A stretch of DNA of 64,000 nucleotides from Hyphomicrobiales bacterium (GCA_947455725.1 CANGPL010000010.1:1-64000), one strand, 5' to 3'; counted from the stretch's first letter, positions 40,199 to 50,432 are shown. The notes: generated by a model not told the origin, from the sequence alone. Made by a program: numbers and translations.

Positions 40199-41087
40199 AA
40201 TTCAGATGAATGCCGAGGCGTCCGGCTAAATCTTGAATATATTGATAGGCTGTGCGGCCCGAACGTGATCCGCGCGTTGTAGACCATTCCAGACTCTCAT
40301 GCTCAATCTGCGCGTTGTCGGTTTTAATGCCGTAATGTTGCGCATAGCCTCTGACCATTTCCAAATATTCGTCTTGGCTGCATTTATGAAATCCAAGCCA
40401 AAGGCCGAACCGGTCGGATAGCGATACTTTTTCCTCAATTGCCTCGCCGGGATTAATGGCGGTTCCGCGTTCATTGTCCATCATATCGCGCGGCAGGAGA
40501 TGGCGACGGTTCGAGGTTGCGTAAAATATAACGTTTTCCGGGCGGCCTTCGATGCCACCTTCAAGAACGGCTTTGAGCGATTTATAGGATGTATCATTCG
40601 CGTCGAAGGAGAGATCGTCACAAAATACGATAAAGCGACAATCGGCATCGCGCATAATCGCCATTAAAGCGGGCAGGCTTTCGATATCCTCGCGATGAAT
40701 TTCGATGAGTTTTAGTGGTTTGACGCCCGGTGTATTGCGCAGCTTTGCGAGCGCTGATGCGTGAGCGGCTTTGACGAGGGAGGATTTACCCATCCCGCGC
40801 GCGCCCCATAAAAGCGCGTTATTGGCGGGAAGCCCACGGGCAAACCGCTCGGTATTTTCGTTGAGTTGATCGCGGACTCGATCAATGCCGCGCAAGAGTT
40901 CCATTTCGACCCGGTTGACACGCGGGACCGGTGAAAGCCAACCACCATCCGCATGCCATACAAACGCGTCAGCCATCGCAAGATTGGTGAAGGGGCGCGG
41001 TTCAGGCGCCATTCGCTCAAGCGCATCGGCGATTCGCTTCAAATTGGTGGAAATTTCATCTGGCAGGGTAAAGGGCTGGGACGACAT
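40197..41087 (-). CDS. DUF815 family AAA-type ATPase
   Basis: The domain starts near FTLPDEISTNLKRIADALERM and has Walker A (LWGARGMGKSSLVKA), a Walker B-like FIVFCDDLSF and a sensor-like VIFYATSNRRHL segment. This is the DUF815 ATPase, whose function is unknown. The start is uncertain: ATG 41087 (296 residues), 41150 or 41171 are all open, and none has a clear ribosome site. I prefer 41087 because the conserved region begins right after it. Longer readings run into the yajC promoter. It ends in a shared terminator. Confidence 0.82.
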   Translation of the reverse strand: MSSQPFTLPDEISTNLKRIADALERMAPEPRPFTNLAMADAFVWHADGGWLSPVPRVNRVEMELLRGIDRVRDQLNENTERFARGLPANNALLWGARGMGKSSLVKAAHASALAKLRNTPGVKPLKLIEIHREDIESLPALMAIMRDADCRFIVFCDDLSFDANDTSYKSLKAVLEGGIEGRPENVIFYATSNRRHLLPRDMMDNERGTAINPGEAIEEKVSLSDRFGLWLGFHKCSQDEYLEMVRGYAQHYGIKTDNAQIEHESLEWSTTRGSRSGRTAYQYIQDLAGRLGIHLN

Positions 41088-41184
41088 GAGGGCGCTTACT
41101 CGATGAATGACGACATCTTTTCCATAACGGCGAAACTGGGCAACGTCCATAAGCGTTAAATTGACACTCATCGTGTGCTTTGAT

Positions 41185-41212
41185 TTGCAATCCGCCGCTG
41201 TCTGGCTATAGT
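41185..41212 (+). promoter_or_regulatory. Promoter of the yajC-secDF operon
   Basis: TTGCAA (41185-41190, 4 of 6 matches) and TATAGT (41207-41212, 5 of 6) are separated by 16 bases. The start site would be near 41219, giving a leader of about 67 bases before the yajC GTG. Confidence 0.45.
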
Positions 41213-41285
41213 CCCGACCGAAAGTTGGGGGCCATGGGGTTTCATGGTGCGGCCCGCTATTGAGATTTGATCGGAGGTTTCTGAC

Positions 41286-41612
41286 GTGATTACGCCCGCC
41301 TATGCGCAAAGTGCATCCGCCCTCGGGGGCTCGGATATGCTCATTCAGATCATCCCGTTCGTTCTTATTTTTATCATCATGTATTTCTTGATGATCCGTC
41401 CGCAGCAAAAGCGGCAAAAGGAACATCAGGAAATGATCAAAAATGTTCGCCGTGGCGATCAGATCGTGATGAGCGGCGGGCTTATCGGTAAGGTCGTTAA
41501 GGTGACGGACGATAACGAACTCGAACTTGAAATTGCCGACAATGTCCGGGTGCGGGTTTCGCGCTCTGCCATCGCCGACGTCCGCAGCAAGGGCGAACCG
41601 GTCAAATCCTGA
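41286..41612 (+). CDS. yajC: Preprotein translocase subunit YajC
   Basis: The 108-residue protein has a start at GTG 41286 with GGAGG upstream. One membrane span (LIQIIPFVLIFIIMYFLMI) is followed by the family signature RPQQKRQKEHQEM and the GDQIVMSGGLIGKV domain. YajC associates with SecDF and YidC. It leads the operon yajC-secD-secF. Confidence 0.96.
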   Translation: MITPAYAQSASALGGSDMLIQIIPFVLIFIIMYFLMIRPQQKRQKEHQEMIKNVRRGDQIVMSGGLIGKVVKVTDDNELELEIADNVRVRVSRSAIADVRSKGEPVKS

Positions 41613-41639
41613 CCATTCTCGGATAGAGCGACAAGACTC

Positions 41640-43256
41640 ATGCTACGTTATTCTCGCGGCAAGATAGCTGCCATTCTGCTTTTAGCCTTCGCAGGCTTTT
41701 ATTTTGCCGCGCCGAGCTTGATGTCGCCTGAGTTGCGCGCATCAATCCGCGCCAATGCGCCGAGCTTTGTCCCGGCTTGGCTGATCCCGAGTCAGGCGAT
41801 TGTGCTTGGTCTTGACCTTCAGGGCGGCTCGCATGTGTTACTCGAAGTCGACAGTGCTGCGGTTGTAAAGACGCAGATTAATACGCTGCGTGACGATATG
41901 CGCCGCGTGCTGCGGGATGAAAAGGTGGCCCTTGCTGGCGGCATTGCCGTTTTACCGCGCGGGGTTACGGTTCGCATTGCAGATGCCAATGAGCGTGCTC
42001 GTGTTTTGCCGAAGCTTAAAGAGCTCGCGAGCACTGGATCTGCCGTTAATTTGATCCGTGGTGCTGCGCCTTCTTTGATTGAGTTTTCGGAACAGCCGGA
42101 TGGTTTGATCACGCTGACGGTAACCGACGAAGGCATTTCCGAAAAAGTGCGTAAGGCAATCGATCAGGCCATCGAAGTTTTACGCCGCCGTATCGACGCG
42201 TTGGGCACGACTGAACCTAATATCCAGAGGCAAGGTGTGGACCGTATCTTGGTTCAGGTTCCGGGCTTGCAGGATCCAAAGCGCCTGAAGGATATTTTGG
42301 GTACGACCGCGCAGCTTGAGTTCCGTATGGTTGCGGATTCTGGCGCGGCTTCGGGCGATGTAGAAATGCTTCCTCAGGTTGAGGACGGCGGAGGGCAGTT
42401 GCCGATTGAAAAACGGGTCATTGTGCAGGGCGAGGATCTGATCGACGCGCAACCTGGTTTCGATAGCCGCAACTCCGAGCCTATCGTCAATTTCAAATTC
42501 AACATCCGCGGCGCGCAGCGTTTCGGGCAGGCGACGACTGAATCGGTTGGCCGTTCTCTCGCCATTGTGCTTGATCGCAAGGTCATTTCGGCGCCGCGCA
42601 TTCAATCGCCAATTACGGGCGGACAGGGGCAGATTTCAGGTCGCTTCACGGTTGAGGCCGCTAATAATCTTGCCATTCTACTGCGTGCGGGTGCATTGCC
42701 GGCGCCGCTAACCATTGTCGAAGAACGCACCGTTGGTCCGGGTCTTGGACAGGATTCGATCAATGCCGGAAAAATTGCGTCTTATGTTGCCGCCATTTTA
42801 GTCGTTGGGTTCATGTTCGCGACCTATGGCCTGTTTGGCTTCTTTGCCAATATCGCGCTTGCCATTCACGTGGTGCTGATTTTTGCGATGATGTCTCTGA
42901 TTGGTACGACGCTGACGTTGCCGGGTATTGCGGGCATTGTATTGACCATTGGAACGGCGGTTGACTCCAACGTGCTGATTTATGAGCGCATTCGGGAAGA
43001 GGCGCGGCAGGGACGCAGTCTTGTAGCATCCCTAGATGCTGGCTTTACGCGTGCGTTTGCAACGATCATCGACTCGAATGTTACGATGTTTATCGCGGCC
43101 GCAATCTTGTTTTTCTTAGGCTCGGGTCCGGTACGTGGCTTTGCCGTCACGATGGTGTTTGGTATCGTTACGACGGTTGTCACCGCTGTAACCATGACGC
43201 GGATGATGATCGCGCTGTGGTATACGCGGTCTCGCCCGCAAAAAATGCCGTTCTGA
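41640..43256 (+). CDS. secD: Protein translocase subunit SecD
   Basis: The 538-residue RND-family protein has one N-terminal span, a large periplasmic region starting at GLDLQGGSHVLLEVD, and five C-terminal spans from about residue 375 with GTAVDSNVLIYERIREE. With SecF it uses proton flow to pull proteins out of SecYEG. It lies 27 bases after yajC. Confidence 0.97.
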   Translation: MLRYSRGKIAAILLLAFAGFYFAAPSLMSPELRASIRANAPSFVPAWLIPSQAIVLGLDLQGGSHVLLEVDSAAVVKTQINTLRDDMRRVLRDEKVALAGGIAVLPRGVTVRIADANERARVLPKLKELASTGSAVNLIRGAAPSLIEFSEQPDGLITLTVTDEGISEKVRKAIDQAIEVLRRRIDALGTTEPNIQRQGVDRILVQVPGLQDPKRLKDILGTTAQLEFRMVADSGAASGDVEMLPQVEDGGGQLPIEKRVIVQGEDLIDAQPGFDSRNSEPIVNFKFNIRGAQRFGQATTESVGRSLAIVLDRKVISAPRIQSPITGGQGQISGRFTVEAANNLAILLRAGALPAPLTIVEERTVGPGLGQDSINAGKIASYVAAILVVGFMFATYGLFGFFANIALAIHVVLIFAMMSLIGTTLTLPGIAGIVLTIGTAVDSNVLIYERIREEARQGRSLVASLDAGFTRAFATIIDSNVTMFIAAAILFFLGSGPVRGFAVTMVFGIVTTVVTAVTMTRMMIALWYTRSRPQKMPF

Positions 43257-43270
43257 GGAGATAGATCGCG

Positions 43271-44221
43271 ATGAAACTTCTCAGGATTATCCCGGACGAT
43301 ACGAAATTCGGCTTCATGAATTTCCGGAACATCAGCTTTCCGGTTTCGGCTTTGTTATCCGTTATTTCGGTCGTTGCGTTTTTGATGATTGGCCTCAATT
43401 TTGGCATTGATTTTACCGGCGGTACACTCATCGAGATGAAAGCCATCTCAAACCATGCCGATATTGCTAAGGTTCGCTCCTCGACGGCCGCGCTCAATTT
43501 GGGCGATGTTGAAGTTCAAGAATTCGGCAATCAGGGCGAAGTGTCATTGCGCTTTGGTTTGCAGCCGGGTGGCGATAAGGGCCAACAGGCGGTTGTCGAA
43601 CATGTTCGCTCAGTGTTTAGCGCGGATTATGAATTCCGCCGGGTCGAAGTTGTCGGCCCTCGCGTTTCGGGCGAGTTGGTTCAATCGGGTATTTTAGGCG
43701 TTGTGTTGTCTATCTTGGCCGTGCTCGTTTATTTGTGGTTTCGGTTCGAATGGCAATTTGCGGTCGGCGCCGTCATCGCAACCTTGCATGACCTTGTTCT
43801 GACACTCGGCTTTTTCTCTGTCACGCAGATCGAGTTCAATATGACGTCGATCGCGGCTATTTTGACGATTGTTGGCTACTCGCTGAACGATACCGTTGTC
43901 GTGTTTGACCGTATTCGTGAATTGCTTCGCAAATATAAGCGTATGCCGATTTCGGAATTGTTGGATCTATCGATCAATACGACTTTGTCGCGAACCGTCA
44001 TGACTTCGGTAACGACATCGCTTGCGCTTTTAGCGCTGGTTCTGTTTGGCGGTTCGGTGATCAAGAGCTTCTCCTATGCGATGATTTTTGGTGTTGTGAT
44101 CGGCACCTATTCATCGATTTTCATCGCGGCCCCTGTGTTGATCTATCTCGGCGCACGCATTGCAGCTGAGGCGAGCGAGACAGAACTGCCGGTCGACGAA
44201 GCGGCGCAGAAGGCAAAATGA
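43271..44221 (+). CDS. secF: Protein translocase subunit SecF
   Basis: The 316-residue partner of SecD has the conserved GIDFTGGTLIE after the first span and SLNDTVVVFDRIRE in the fourth, part of the proton path. The gene starts 14 bases after secD and its stop overlaps the next gene by ATGA. Confidence 0.97.
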   Translation: MKLLRIIPDDTKFGFMNFRNISFPVSALLSVISVVAFLMIGLNFGIDFTGGTLIEMKAISNHADIAKVRSSTAALNLGDVEVQEFGNQGEVSLRFGLQPGGDKGQQAVVEHVRSVFSADYEFRRVEVVGPRVSGELVQSGILGVVLSILAVLVYLWFRFEWQFAVGAVIATLHDLVLTLGFFSVTQIEFNMTSIAAILTIVGYSLNDTVVVFDRIRELLRKYKRMPISELLDLSINTTLSRTVMTSVTTSLALLALVLFGGSVIKSFSYAMIFGVVIGTYSSIFIAAPVLIYLGARIAAEASETELPVDEAAQKAK

Positions 44222-44601
44222 GTGATGCCCGTTATGAGGGCTTCGTACCGGGCCGGCATTTATTAGATGCCGTGGGTAATGGTGGGTTTCGCTTTGCGGA
44301 TATGTCGCATCGCGGTTCCATCATGATCGTGCCATCGGGCATTCATGCTTGGACGGTTCGCTCGATAGATCAATTAACGACTGTTTCATTTGATCCGGTT
44401 TTTACTGAAGCAAAAGACATCGATCTCTTGCTGTTCGGAACGGGGATTAACCCAGCCTATATCGATGAAAAAATCCGTTGGCGGTTTAAAGAGTTTAAAA
44501 TTGGTCTCGATGCGATGACCACAACGGCGGCGGCACGGACCTATAATGTCTTGATGAATGAAGGCAGGCGCGTGGCCGCCGCACTGATTGCAATCGATTA
44601 A
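44218..44601 (+). CDS. Mth938-like (DUF498) protein, related to mitochondrial NDUFAF3
   Basis: The 127-residue protein belongs to the Mth938 domain family: a YNVLMNEGRRVAAALI C-terminal helix and the LLFGTGINPAYIDEKIRW stretch are diagnostic. The human member is NDUFAF3, a complex I assembly factor. Bacterial function is not established. It is translationally coupled to secF by a four-base overlap and followed three bases later by a gene related to NDUFAF6. Confidence 0.85.
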   Translation: MSDARYEGFVPGRHLLDAVGNGGFRFADMSHRGSIMIVPSGIHAWTVRSIDQLTTVSFDPVFTEAKDIDLLLFGTGINPAYIDEKIRWRFKEFKIGLDAMTTTAAARTYNVLMNEGRRVAAALIAID

Positions 44602-44604
44602 ATT

Positions 44605-45456
44605 ATGGATAAAGCATCAGGAGCGGATTTTTGCCTCGAGAGCCTTAAACAGGCCGACCCTGAACGTTTTTTTACCTGTTTGTTTGCGCCCTCGGAATTT
44701 CGATCTGCGCTAGCCGCGCTGTATGCGTTCAATCTCGACATCGTGCGCACCCGTGAGATTGTTTCCGAACCCATGATTGGCGAGATTCGCCTACAATGGT
44801 GGCGCGATGCCTTGAGTGGAAAAGGCGAGGGGGATGTCGCATCCCATCCCATTGCAGGACCTCTCCTCGACGCCATCTCAAAATATCATCTGCCTTCCCA
44901 TGCGCTGATCAACCTGATCGATGCGCGCGTGTTTGATCTTTATGATGATCCGATGCCGAGTTTGAACGATCTTGAAGCCTATTGCGGGGAAACATCTTCC
45001 GCTTTGTTTCAGCTCTCGCTCTTTATTTTATCAAATGGAAAAGCCGTTTCAGCCGCAGATCTTTGCGGGCATGCCGGTGTTGCGTTCGGAATGATGTCTA
45101 TCTTGAAAGCCTTGCCTTGGCATTCAGCGCGTGGTCAGGTTTATGTTCCGCGCGACATTCTCGAGCGTCATCATATTACCGCTGATGATATAAGGCGGCG
45201 CGAGTTAACGCCTGCAATAAGCGCCGCTCTTAGCGAGATGCGGACGTTGGTTCGCCAACATTTGGATCAGGTGAGGCACCATGTGAAAGCCTTATCGCCC
45301 GAACTCGTTCCAGCATTCCTATCATTGACCAGTATTGAGCCTGTTTTGCGAGCGATGGACAAGCCAAACTATGATCCGTTTAAGTCGGTCATCGAACCTT
45401 CAAGACTGGCGCTGATCTACCGCTATTGGCGCGCCTCTCGCACCAAACTCATTTAG
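44605..45456 (+). CDS. Squalene/phytoene-synthase-fold protein, NDUFAF6-like
   Basis: The 283-residue protein has the all-helical squalene/phytoene synthase fold (ALYAFNLDIVRTREIVSEP, LEAYCGETSSALFQL). The two Asp-rich metal motifs of active prenyl synthases are lost: the first reads LDIVRTRE and the second, normally DxxxD, reads ILKALPWHSARG. This pattern resembles NDUFAF6, the mitochondrial complex I factor, including YAFN, the GEIRLQWWRD stretch and PAFLSLTS. An active carotenoid or hopanoid enzyme is unlikely. It lies three bases after the NDUFAF3-like gene and converges with trmFO, leaving two bases. Confidence 0.82.
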   Translation: MDKASGADFCLESLKQADPERFFTCLFAPSEFRSALAALYAFNLDIVRTREIVSEPMIGEIRLQWWRDALSGKGEGDVASHPIAGPLLDAISKYHLPSHALINLIDARVFDLYDDPMPSLNDLEAYCGETSSALFQLSLFILSNGKAVSAADLCGHAGVAFGMMSILKALPWHSARGQVYVPRDILERHHITADDIRRRELTPAISAALSEMRTLVRQHLDQVRHHVKALSPELVPAFLSLTSIEPVLRAMDKPNYDPFKSVIEPSRLALIYRYWRASRTKLI

Positions 45457-45458
45457 AC

Positions 45459-46856
45459 TTAATGTGCGGATGATTTAATCCAATTATCCATATCCAACGC
45501 GGCACGTGCAATTAGCGCCCGTTTTCTGGCGACTGATTTTTCGGTTCCTTTAAGCCGTTTGCCATTCGCGTCATTTTTATCGAAGGCTACAGGTGGGAAG
45601 AGGCCGAAATTGACATTCATCGGCTGGAATGAGGGCGGACCAGCATCAATTGTTTCAATATGCCCGCCGGTTATGTGATTGATCAATGCGCCGAGCGCTG
45701 TTGTTGGCGGGAAGGGCGATAACTCATGCCCATGGGCTTCGGCAGCCGTAAAACGCCCAGCCGCTAAGCCGATTGCCGCGCTTTCGACATAGCCCTCGCA
45801 TCCGGTAATTTGGCCGGCGAAACGAAGTCGAGGCAGTTCATTGAGCTGAAGGGTTGGGTCGAGCAACCGTGGTGAGTTTAAATAGGTATTGCGATGCAGC
45901 CCGCCGAGCCGCGCGAATTCGGCTTGTTGCAGGCCGGGTATCATCCGCAAGACCTTGGCCTGTTCGCCATATTTCAATTTGGTTTGGAAACCGACAATAT
46001 TATAGAGCGTTCCCAACGCGTTATCCTGCCTAAGTTGAACAATCGCATAAGGTTTGACGGTCGGATTTCTTGGGTTTGTAAGGCCCACGGGCTTCATAGG
46101 GCCATGGCGCAAGGTCTCGCGGCCGCGTGCGGCCATGATTTCGATTGGTAGGCAGCCATCAAAATAGGGCGTGCCTTCCCATTCCTTGAAATCCGTCTTT
46201 TCGCCAACAAGCAAAGCGTCGACAAAAGCGTCATATTCGGCACGATCCATCGGACAATTGATGTAATCCGCGCCATTACCGCCGGGACCAACTTTATCGT
46301 AGCGGCTTTGAAACCAAGCAATATCCATATCGATGGTTTCGGCGTGAACGATTGGCGCAATGGCGTCAAAAAAAGCGAGTTGGCTCTCGCCTGTAACACC
46401 CCGAACCGCTTCAGCCAGGGCAGGCGAGGTTAGCGGGCCAGTGGCGATAATCACACGTCCCCATTCTTCTGGGGGAAGACCGGCAACTTCCTCGCGCTCA
46501 ATTGAAATAAGAGGATGGGTTTCAAGCACCTTGGTAACGGTGTTCGAAAAGCCGTCGCGATCAACGGCTAACGCGCCACCCGCCGGCACCTGATTGGCAT
46601 CGGCCGCTTGCATGATGAGCGAACCGAGTTTGCGCATTTCGGCATGAAGCAGACCTACAGCATTAGTGGATGCTTCATCCGATCGAAAGGAGTTGGAGCA
46701 GACGAGTTCCGCCAAACCTTCGGTCTTGTGCGCATCCGTTTTGCGGGTTGGGCGCATTTCATGAAGGATAACCGGAACGCCGCTCTGAGCAAGTTGCCAA
46801 GCTGCTTCTGATCCGGCCAAACCGCCGCCGATAATATGAATAGGTTTCGTGTTCAT
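45459..46856 (-). CDS. trmFO: tRNA (uracil-54-C5) methyltransferase TrmFO, folate dependent
   Basis: Start ATG 46856 ([20 protein letters not shown]) or the adjacent ATG 46859 is favoured because the FAD-binding GGGLAGSE must sit near the N terminus; the reading from 46913 adds unconserved sequence. This gives 465 residues. [20 protein letters not shown] and the C-terminal INPxNxN-like [16 protein letters not shown] are family features. It methylates U54 of tRNA with methylene-tetrahydrofolate and FADH2. A terminator of the upstream DUF1127 gene lies 55 bases from the start. Confidence 0.94.
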   Translation of the reverse strand: MNTKPIHIIGGGLAGSEAAWQLAQSGVPVILHEMRPTRKTDAHKTEGLAELVCSNSFRSDEASTNAVGLLHAEMRKLGSLIMQAADANQVPAGGALAVDRDGFSNTVTKVLETHPLISIEREEVAGLPPEEWGRVIIATGPLTSPALAEAVRGVTGESQLAFFDAIAPIVHAETIDMDIAWFQSRYDKVGPGGNGADYINCPMDRAEYDAFVDALLVGEKTDFKEWEGTPYFDGCLPIEIMAARGRETLRHGPMKPVGLTNPRNPTVKPYAIVQLRQDNALGTLYNIVGFQTKLKYGEQAKVLRMIPGLQQAEFARLGGLHRNTYLNSPRLLDPTLQLNELPRLRFAGQITGCEGYVESAAIGLAAGRFTAAEAHGHELSPFPPTTALGALINHITGGHIETIDAGPPSFQPMNVNFGLFPPVAFDKNDANGKRLKGTEKSVARKRALIARAALDMDNWIKSSAH

Positions 46857-46911
46857 CATGCGCCGGACCATAGGCCGCGTCGTTATCTCGCTGCAAGATG
46901 ATTTGATAAAC

Positions 46912-46944
46912 AAAAAACGCCCGCCGGGAGGGGGCGGGCGTTTT
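46912..46944 (-). terminator. Intrinsic terminator of the DUF1127 gene
   Basis: A 12-bp stem (AAAACGCCCGCC with GGCGGGCGTTTT) has a 7-base loop. On the minus strand it is followed by TTTTTTG, which makes it a strong intrinsic terminator, 67 bases after the DUF1127 stop. It separates that gene from trmFO. Confidence 0.9.
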
Positions 46945-47011
46945 ATGAAAGCGGAGAAATGGAACCCGCTTACCGCTCAGACGGAGGGAGAACCGCTGAG
47001 CTTAGAGACAA

Positions 47012-47170
47012 TTAGCGGGCAACCGAACGCTTGGCCACGAAGCGAATATCGCTGCGCGAAATGCCGAGATCGTTAAGATCACGATCACTGAGCGAAGAAA
47101 GCTCGCGGATCGTGTTGCGGATGCGGGCCCAACGGCGGAGATTGTTCTTCAAGGTCGAAATCGTAAGCAT
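47012..47170 (-). CDS. DUF1127 small basic protein, 52 residues
   Basis: The 52-codon frame starts at an ATG with AAGGAT eight bases upstream and ends with TAA at 47012-47014. The sequence includes LRRWARIRNTIRELSSLSDR, then DLNDLGISRSDIR and the tail VAKRSVAR. It is the Arg-rich DUF1127 pattern of alphaproteobacterial small proteins, some of which bind RNA or affect phosphate and stress responses. It has its own leader, containing a hairpin (GACCGC-CTC-GCGGTC, 47205-47219), and its own terminator. Confidence 0.9.
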   Translation of the reverse strand: MLTISTLKNNLRRWARIRNTIRELSSLSDRDLNDLGISRSDIRFVAKRSVAR

Positions 47171-47359
47171 GACATTATCCTTTTACAGTGATTGTTGGCC
47201 TCAAGACCGCCTCGCGGTCACGTCCAACCAAATTTGTTGCACTGCATATAAGATGGATAATGTGGTCTAGCCAGAGGAAGAATGAGGGCACTGATATGCG
47301 TTTTTAGCATACCAACGTTAATTTTAGACTAATGTCATCCAATTTTCACATAGTTGCCA

Positions 47360-50302
47360 CTATTCCGCCGCAATTCCCCGCCGCGTTTTCTTGTGCACTG
47401 CAGCAGGACGGCGCTTCATCACATCTTTGAGGAATCGTGCTGTGTGGCCGGCACCGGACTTGATCACATCCTCCGGCGTTCCTTGAGCCACGATCATTCC
47501 GCCGCCATCGCCACCCTCTGGTCCCATATCGATAATCCAGTCGGCGGTTTTGATGACTTCAAGATTATGTTCAATGACGAGAACGGTATTTCCTTGATCG
47601 ACAAGCTCATGCAACACTTCCAAGAGCTTGGAGACATCATGGAAATGGAGGCCAGTCGTCGGCTCGTCGAGGATGTAAAGGGTACGACCTGTCGCGCGCC
47701 GCGATAATTCTTTTGAGAGCTTGACGCGCTGCGCCTCACCGCCAGACAGGGTCGTAGCTTGCTGGCCTACTTTGACATAATCGAGACCGACACGCGCCAA
47801 AGTTTCCATTTTCTCCCGAATGGATGGTACCGCTTTAAACAGTAGTGCGGCTTCCTCAACGGTCATATCGAGCACATCGGCGATGGATTTATCGCGGAAT
47901 TTTACCTCCAGCGTCTCACGGTCATAGCGTTTGCCTTTGCAGACATCGCAGGTGACATAGACGTCGGGTAAGAAATGCATCTCGATTTTGATGACGCCGT
48001 CGCCCTGACAGGCCTCACAGCGTCCGCCTTTCACGTTGAACGAGAAACGGCCCGGCTGATAGCCGCGCGCCTTTGCCTCCGGCAAGCCGGCGAACCATTC
48101 GCGGATTGGCGTAAACGCCCCCGTATAGGTGGCGGGGTTTGACCGCGGCGTCCGCCCGATGGGGGATTGGTCGATATCGATCACCTTATCGAGATGCTCG
48201 AGTCCCTCAATCCGATCAAAGGGTGCGGGCTGCTCAAAGGCACCGATCAAACGCCGAGCAACCGCGCGATAAAGCGTATCAATGACAAGGGTCGATTTGC
48301 CGCCGCCGGACACACCGGTAATACATGTGAAGGTGCCGAGCGGAATTTCCGCCGTAACATTCTTCAAATTATTGCCCTTGGCGCCGACCAGTTTCAGCAT
48401 CCGGCCTTTTTGCGGCTTACGACGCTTTTCGGGCATGCTGACGCCCATCTCACCATTGAGATATTTTCCGGTCAGCGATTTTGGATCGGCCAGAATATCC
48501 TTGGGCTGGCCCTCCGAGACGATCTGACCGCCGTGGATACCGGCACCCGGACCGACATCGACGACCCAATCGGCCTCTAAAATGGCGTCTTCGTCGTGCT
48601 CTACCACGATCACGGTATTGCCGAGATCACGGAGCCGCTTGAGTGTGCTCAATAGACGTTCATTGTCACGCTGGTGCAGGCCAATTGAAGGCTCATCGAG
48701 CACGTAAAGGACACCTGACAGACCCGAGCCGATTTGCGAAGCCAAACGAATGCGTTGGCTCTCACCGCCTGAAAGCGTGCCGGAATTACGCGAAAGAGTG
48801 AGATAATCGAGACCAACATCGAGCAAGAAGGTCAAACGGTCGCGAATTTCCTTCAATATGCGGCCTGCAATTTCATTCTGCTTGTCGGTCATCTGCTTTG
48901 GCAAAGCACCAAACCAGTGATGTGCATCTCTGACCGAGAAGGCCGCGACGTTGGCAATATGTAACCCGTCGAGTTTGACTGCCAAGGCTTCGGGCTTCAG
49001 ACGAAAGCCTTTACAGGTCGAGCAGGGGGTCGCCGACATATAGCGGCCAATTTCTTCCCGCGCCCAGTCGCTATCGGTTTCTTTCCAGCGGCGTTCTAAG
49101 TTCGGAACGACGCCTTCAAACGGCTTATGGACCTTGTAGGCACGCGAGCCGTCATCATAGGAGAACTTGACGGCTTCTTCTCCCGTTCCGAATAAAATCG
49201 CCTTTTTCGCCTTTTCGGGCAAATCGGCGAAGCGCTGCGTCATTTTATAACCAAAATGCATGCCTAGCGCCTGTAAGGTCTGATTGTAATAAGGCGAAGA
49301 CGACTTCGCCCAAGGCGCAATGGCACCTGCTTTCATCGTAAGCGTTTCATCAGGCACAACGAGGGCAGGATCGACCCGCATCTCATGCCCTAACCCATCG
49401 CAAGCTGGGCAGGCACCAAATGGGTTGTTGAAGGAAAAAAGCCGCGGCTCGATCTCAGGGATGGTAAAGCCAGAGACCGGGCAGGCGAATTTTTGTGAGA
49501 AAGTAATCCGTTTCGCCTCGCCCTTTGCATCTTTCTCATCGGCAAATTCAATAACCGCGATGCCATCGGCCAATTCCAGAATGGTTTCAAAGCTTTCGGC
49601 GAGGCGAGCGCCAATATCGGAACGCACGACAATACGATCGACGACGATTTCGATATCGTGCTTCAGCTTTTTATCGAGAACAGGTGCTTCTGGAATTTCG
49701 TAGAATTTGCCATCGATCTTCACGCGCTGAAAGCCGCGCTTCTGAAACTCGGCTAATTCCTTGCGGTACTCGCCCTTACGTCCGCGAACGACGGGAGCTA
49801 ACAGAAAAAGACGTGTTTTTTCCGGTAGCGCCAATATCCGATCAACCATTTGCTGAACGGTTTGGCTCTCGATTGGCAGGCCTGTGGCGGGCGAATAAGG
49901 TATCCCGGCGCGTGCAAAAAGCAGACGCATATAGTCGTAAATCTCGGTAACGGTCGCAACCGTCGAGCGCGGATTTTTAGATGTTGTCTTCTGCTCGATG
50001 GAAATGGCGGGCGAGAGGCCATCAATCTGATCGACATCGGGCTTCTGCATCATTTCTAGGAATTGCCGGGCATAGGCGGAAAGTGACTCCACATAACGCC
50101 GCTGGCCCTCGGCATAGATTGTATCAAAAGCGAGCGAGGATTTTCCCGACCCCGAAAGCCCCGTGAACACCACCAAACGATCCTTCGGGATCGTCAGATC
50201 GACATTTTTGAGATTATGCTCGCGGGCCCCGCGTATCGTGATGACCCGACCATCCCGTCCGGTTGGGACAGCCTTGTCGAAGAGCGCGTCGAGCTTTGCC
50301 AT
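47360..50302 (-). CDS. uvrA: Excinuclease ABC subunit A, UvrA
   Basis: The 980-residue protein has two ABC ATPase modules with Walker [10 protein letters not shown] (near residue 50) and GVSGGGKST (near 660), signature motifs LSGGE in both halves, and the intact second zinc finger ([11 protein letters not shown] ... [10 protein letters not shown]). The first zinc site reads ACPVSGF, so its second cysteine is Ser, while the later ACPAC is kept. UvrA with UvrB finds DNA lesions for excision repair. It is divergent from ssb and has an SOS box in its promoter. Confidence 0.98.
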   Translation of the reverse strand: MAKLDALFDKAVPTGRDGRVITIRGAREHNLKNVDLTIPKDRLVVFTGLSGSGKSSLAFDTIYAEGQRRYVESLSAYARQFLEMMQKPDVDQIDGLSPAISIEQKTTSKNPRSTVATVTEIYDYMRLLFARAGIPYSPATGLPIESQTVQQMVDRILALPEKTRLFLLAPVVRGRKGEYRKELAEFQKRGFQRVKIDGKFYEIPEAPVLDKKLKHDIEIVVDRIVVRSDIGARLAESFETILELADGIAVIEFADEKDAKGEAKRITFSQKFACPVSGFTIPEIEPRLFSFNNPFGACPACDGLGHEMRVDPALVVPDETLTMKAGAIAPWAKSSSPYYNQTLQALGMHFGYKMTQRFADLPEKAKKAILFGTGEEAVKFSYDDGSRAYKVHKPFEGVVPNLERRWKETDSDWAREEIGRYMSATPCSTCKGFRLKPEALAVKLDGLHIANVAAFSVRDAHHWFGALPKQMTDKQNEIAGRILKEIRDRLTFLLDVGLDYLTLSRNSGTLSGGESQRIRLASQIGSGLSGVLYVLDEPSIGLHQRDNERLLSTLKRLRDLGNTVIVVEHDEDAILEADWVVDVGPGAGIHGGQIVSEGQPKDILADPKSLTGKYLNGEMGVSMPEKRRKPQKGRMLKLVGAKGNNLKNVTAEIPLGTFTCITGVSGGGKSTLVIDTLYRAVARRLIGAFEQPAPFDRIEGLEHLDKVIDIDQSPIGRTPRSNPATYTGAFTPIREWFAGLPEAKARGYQPGRFSFNVKGGRCEACQGDGVIKIEMHFLPDVYVTCDVCKGKRYDRETLEVKFRDKSIADVLDMTVEEAALLFKAVPSIREKMETLARVGLDYVKVGQQATTLSGGEAQRVKLSKELSRRATGRTLYILDEPTTGLHFHDVSKLLEVLHELVDQGNTVLVIEHNLEVIKTADWIIDMGPEGGDGGGMIVAQGTPEDVIKSGAGHTARFLKDVMKRRPAAVHKKTRRGIAAE

Positions 50303-50397
50303 GGGCCTTTAATCCTTCGATATAAGGGAAGCGCATTACCTAATGCTGCGTGGGTGAAAACGCCATGCTTTCCGTAAAATGTTCGGTTGACTTACGC

Positions 50398-50432
50398 ATG
50401 ATAATCGTTTTGGATGAGAACATAAAGCGAAC
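50398..50432 (-). promoter_or_regulatory. LexA (SOS) operator and promoter of uvrA
   Basis: GTTC-N7-GTTC (minus strand, plus-strand coordinates 50418-50432, spacer GCTTTAT) is the alphaproteobacterial LexA box. A -10 hexamer TATCAT (50398-50403, 5 of 6) follows such that the box covers the -35 region, so bound LexA would block uvrA transcription. The same gap holds the ssb leader on the other strand, so ssb may be affected. Confidence 0.85.
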
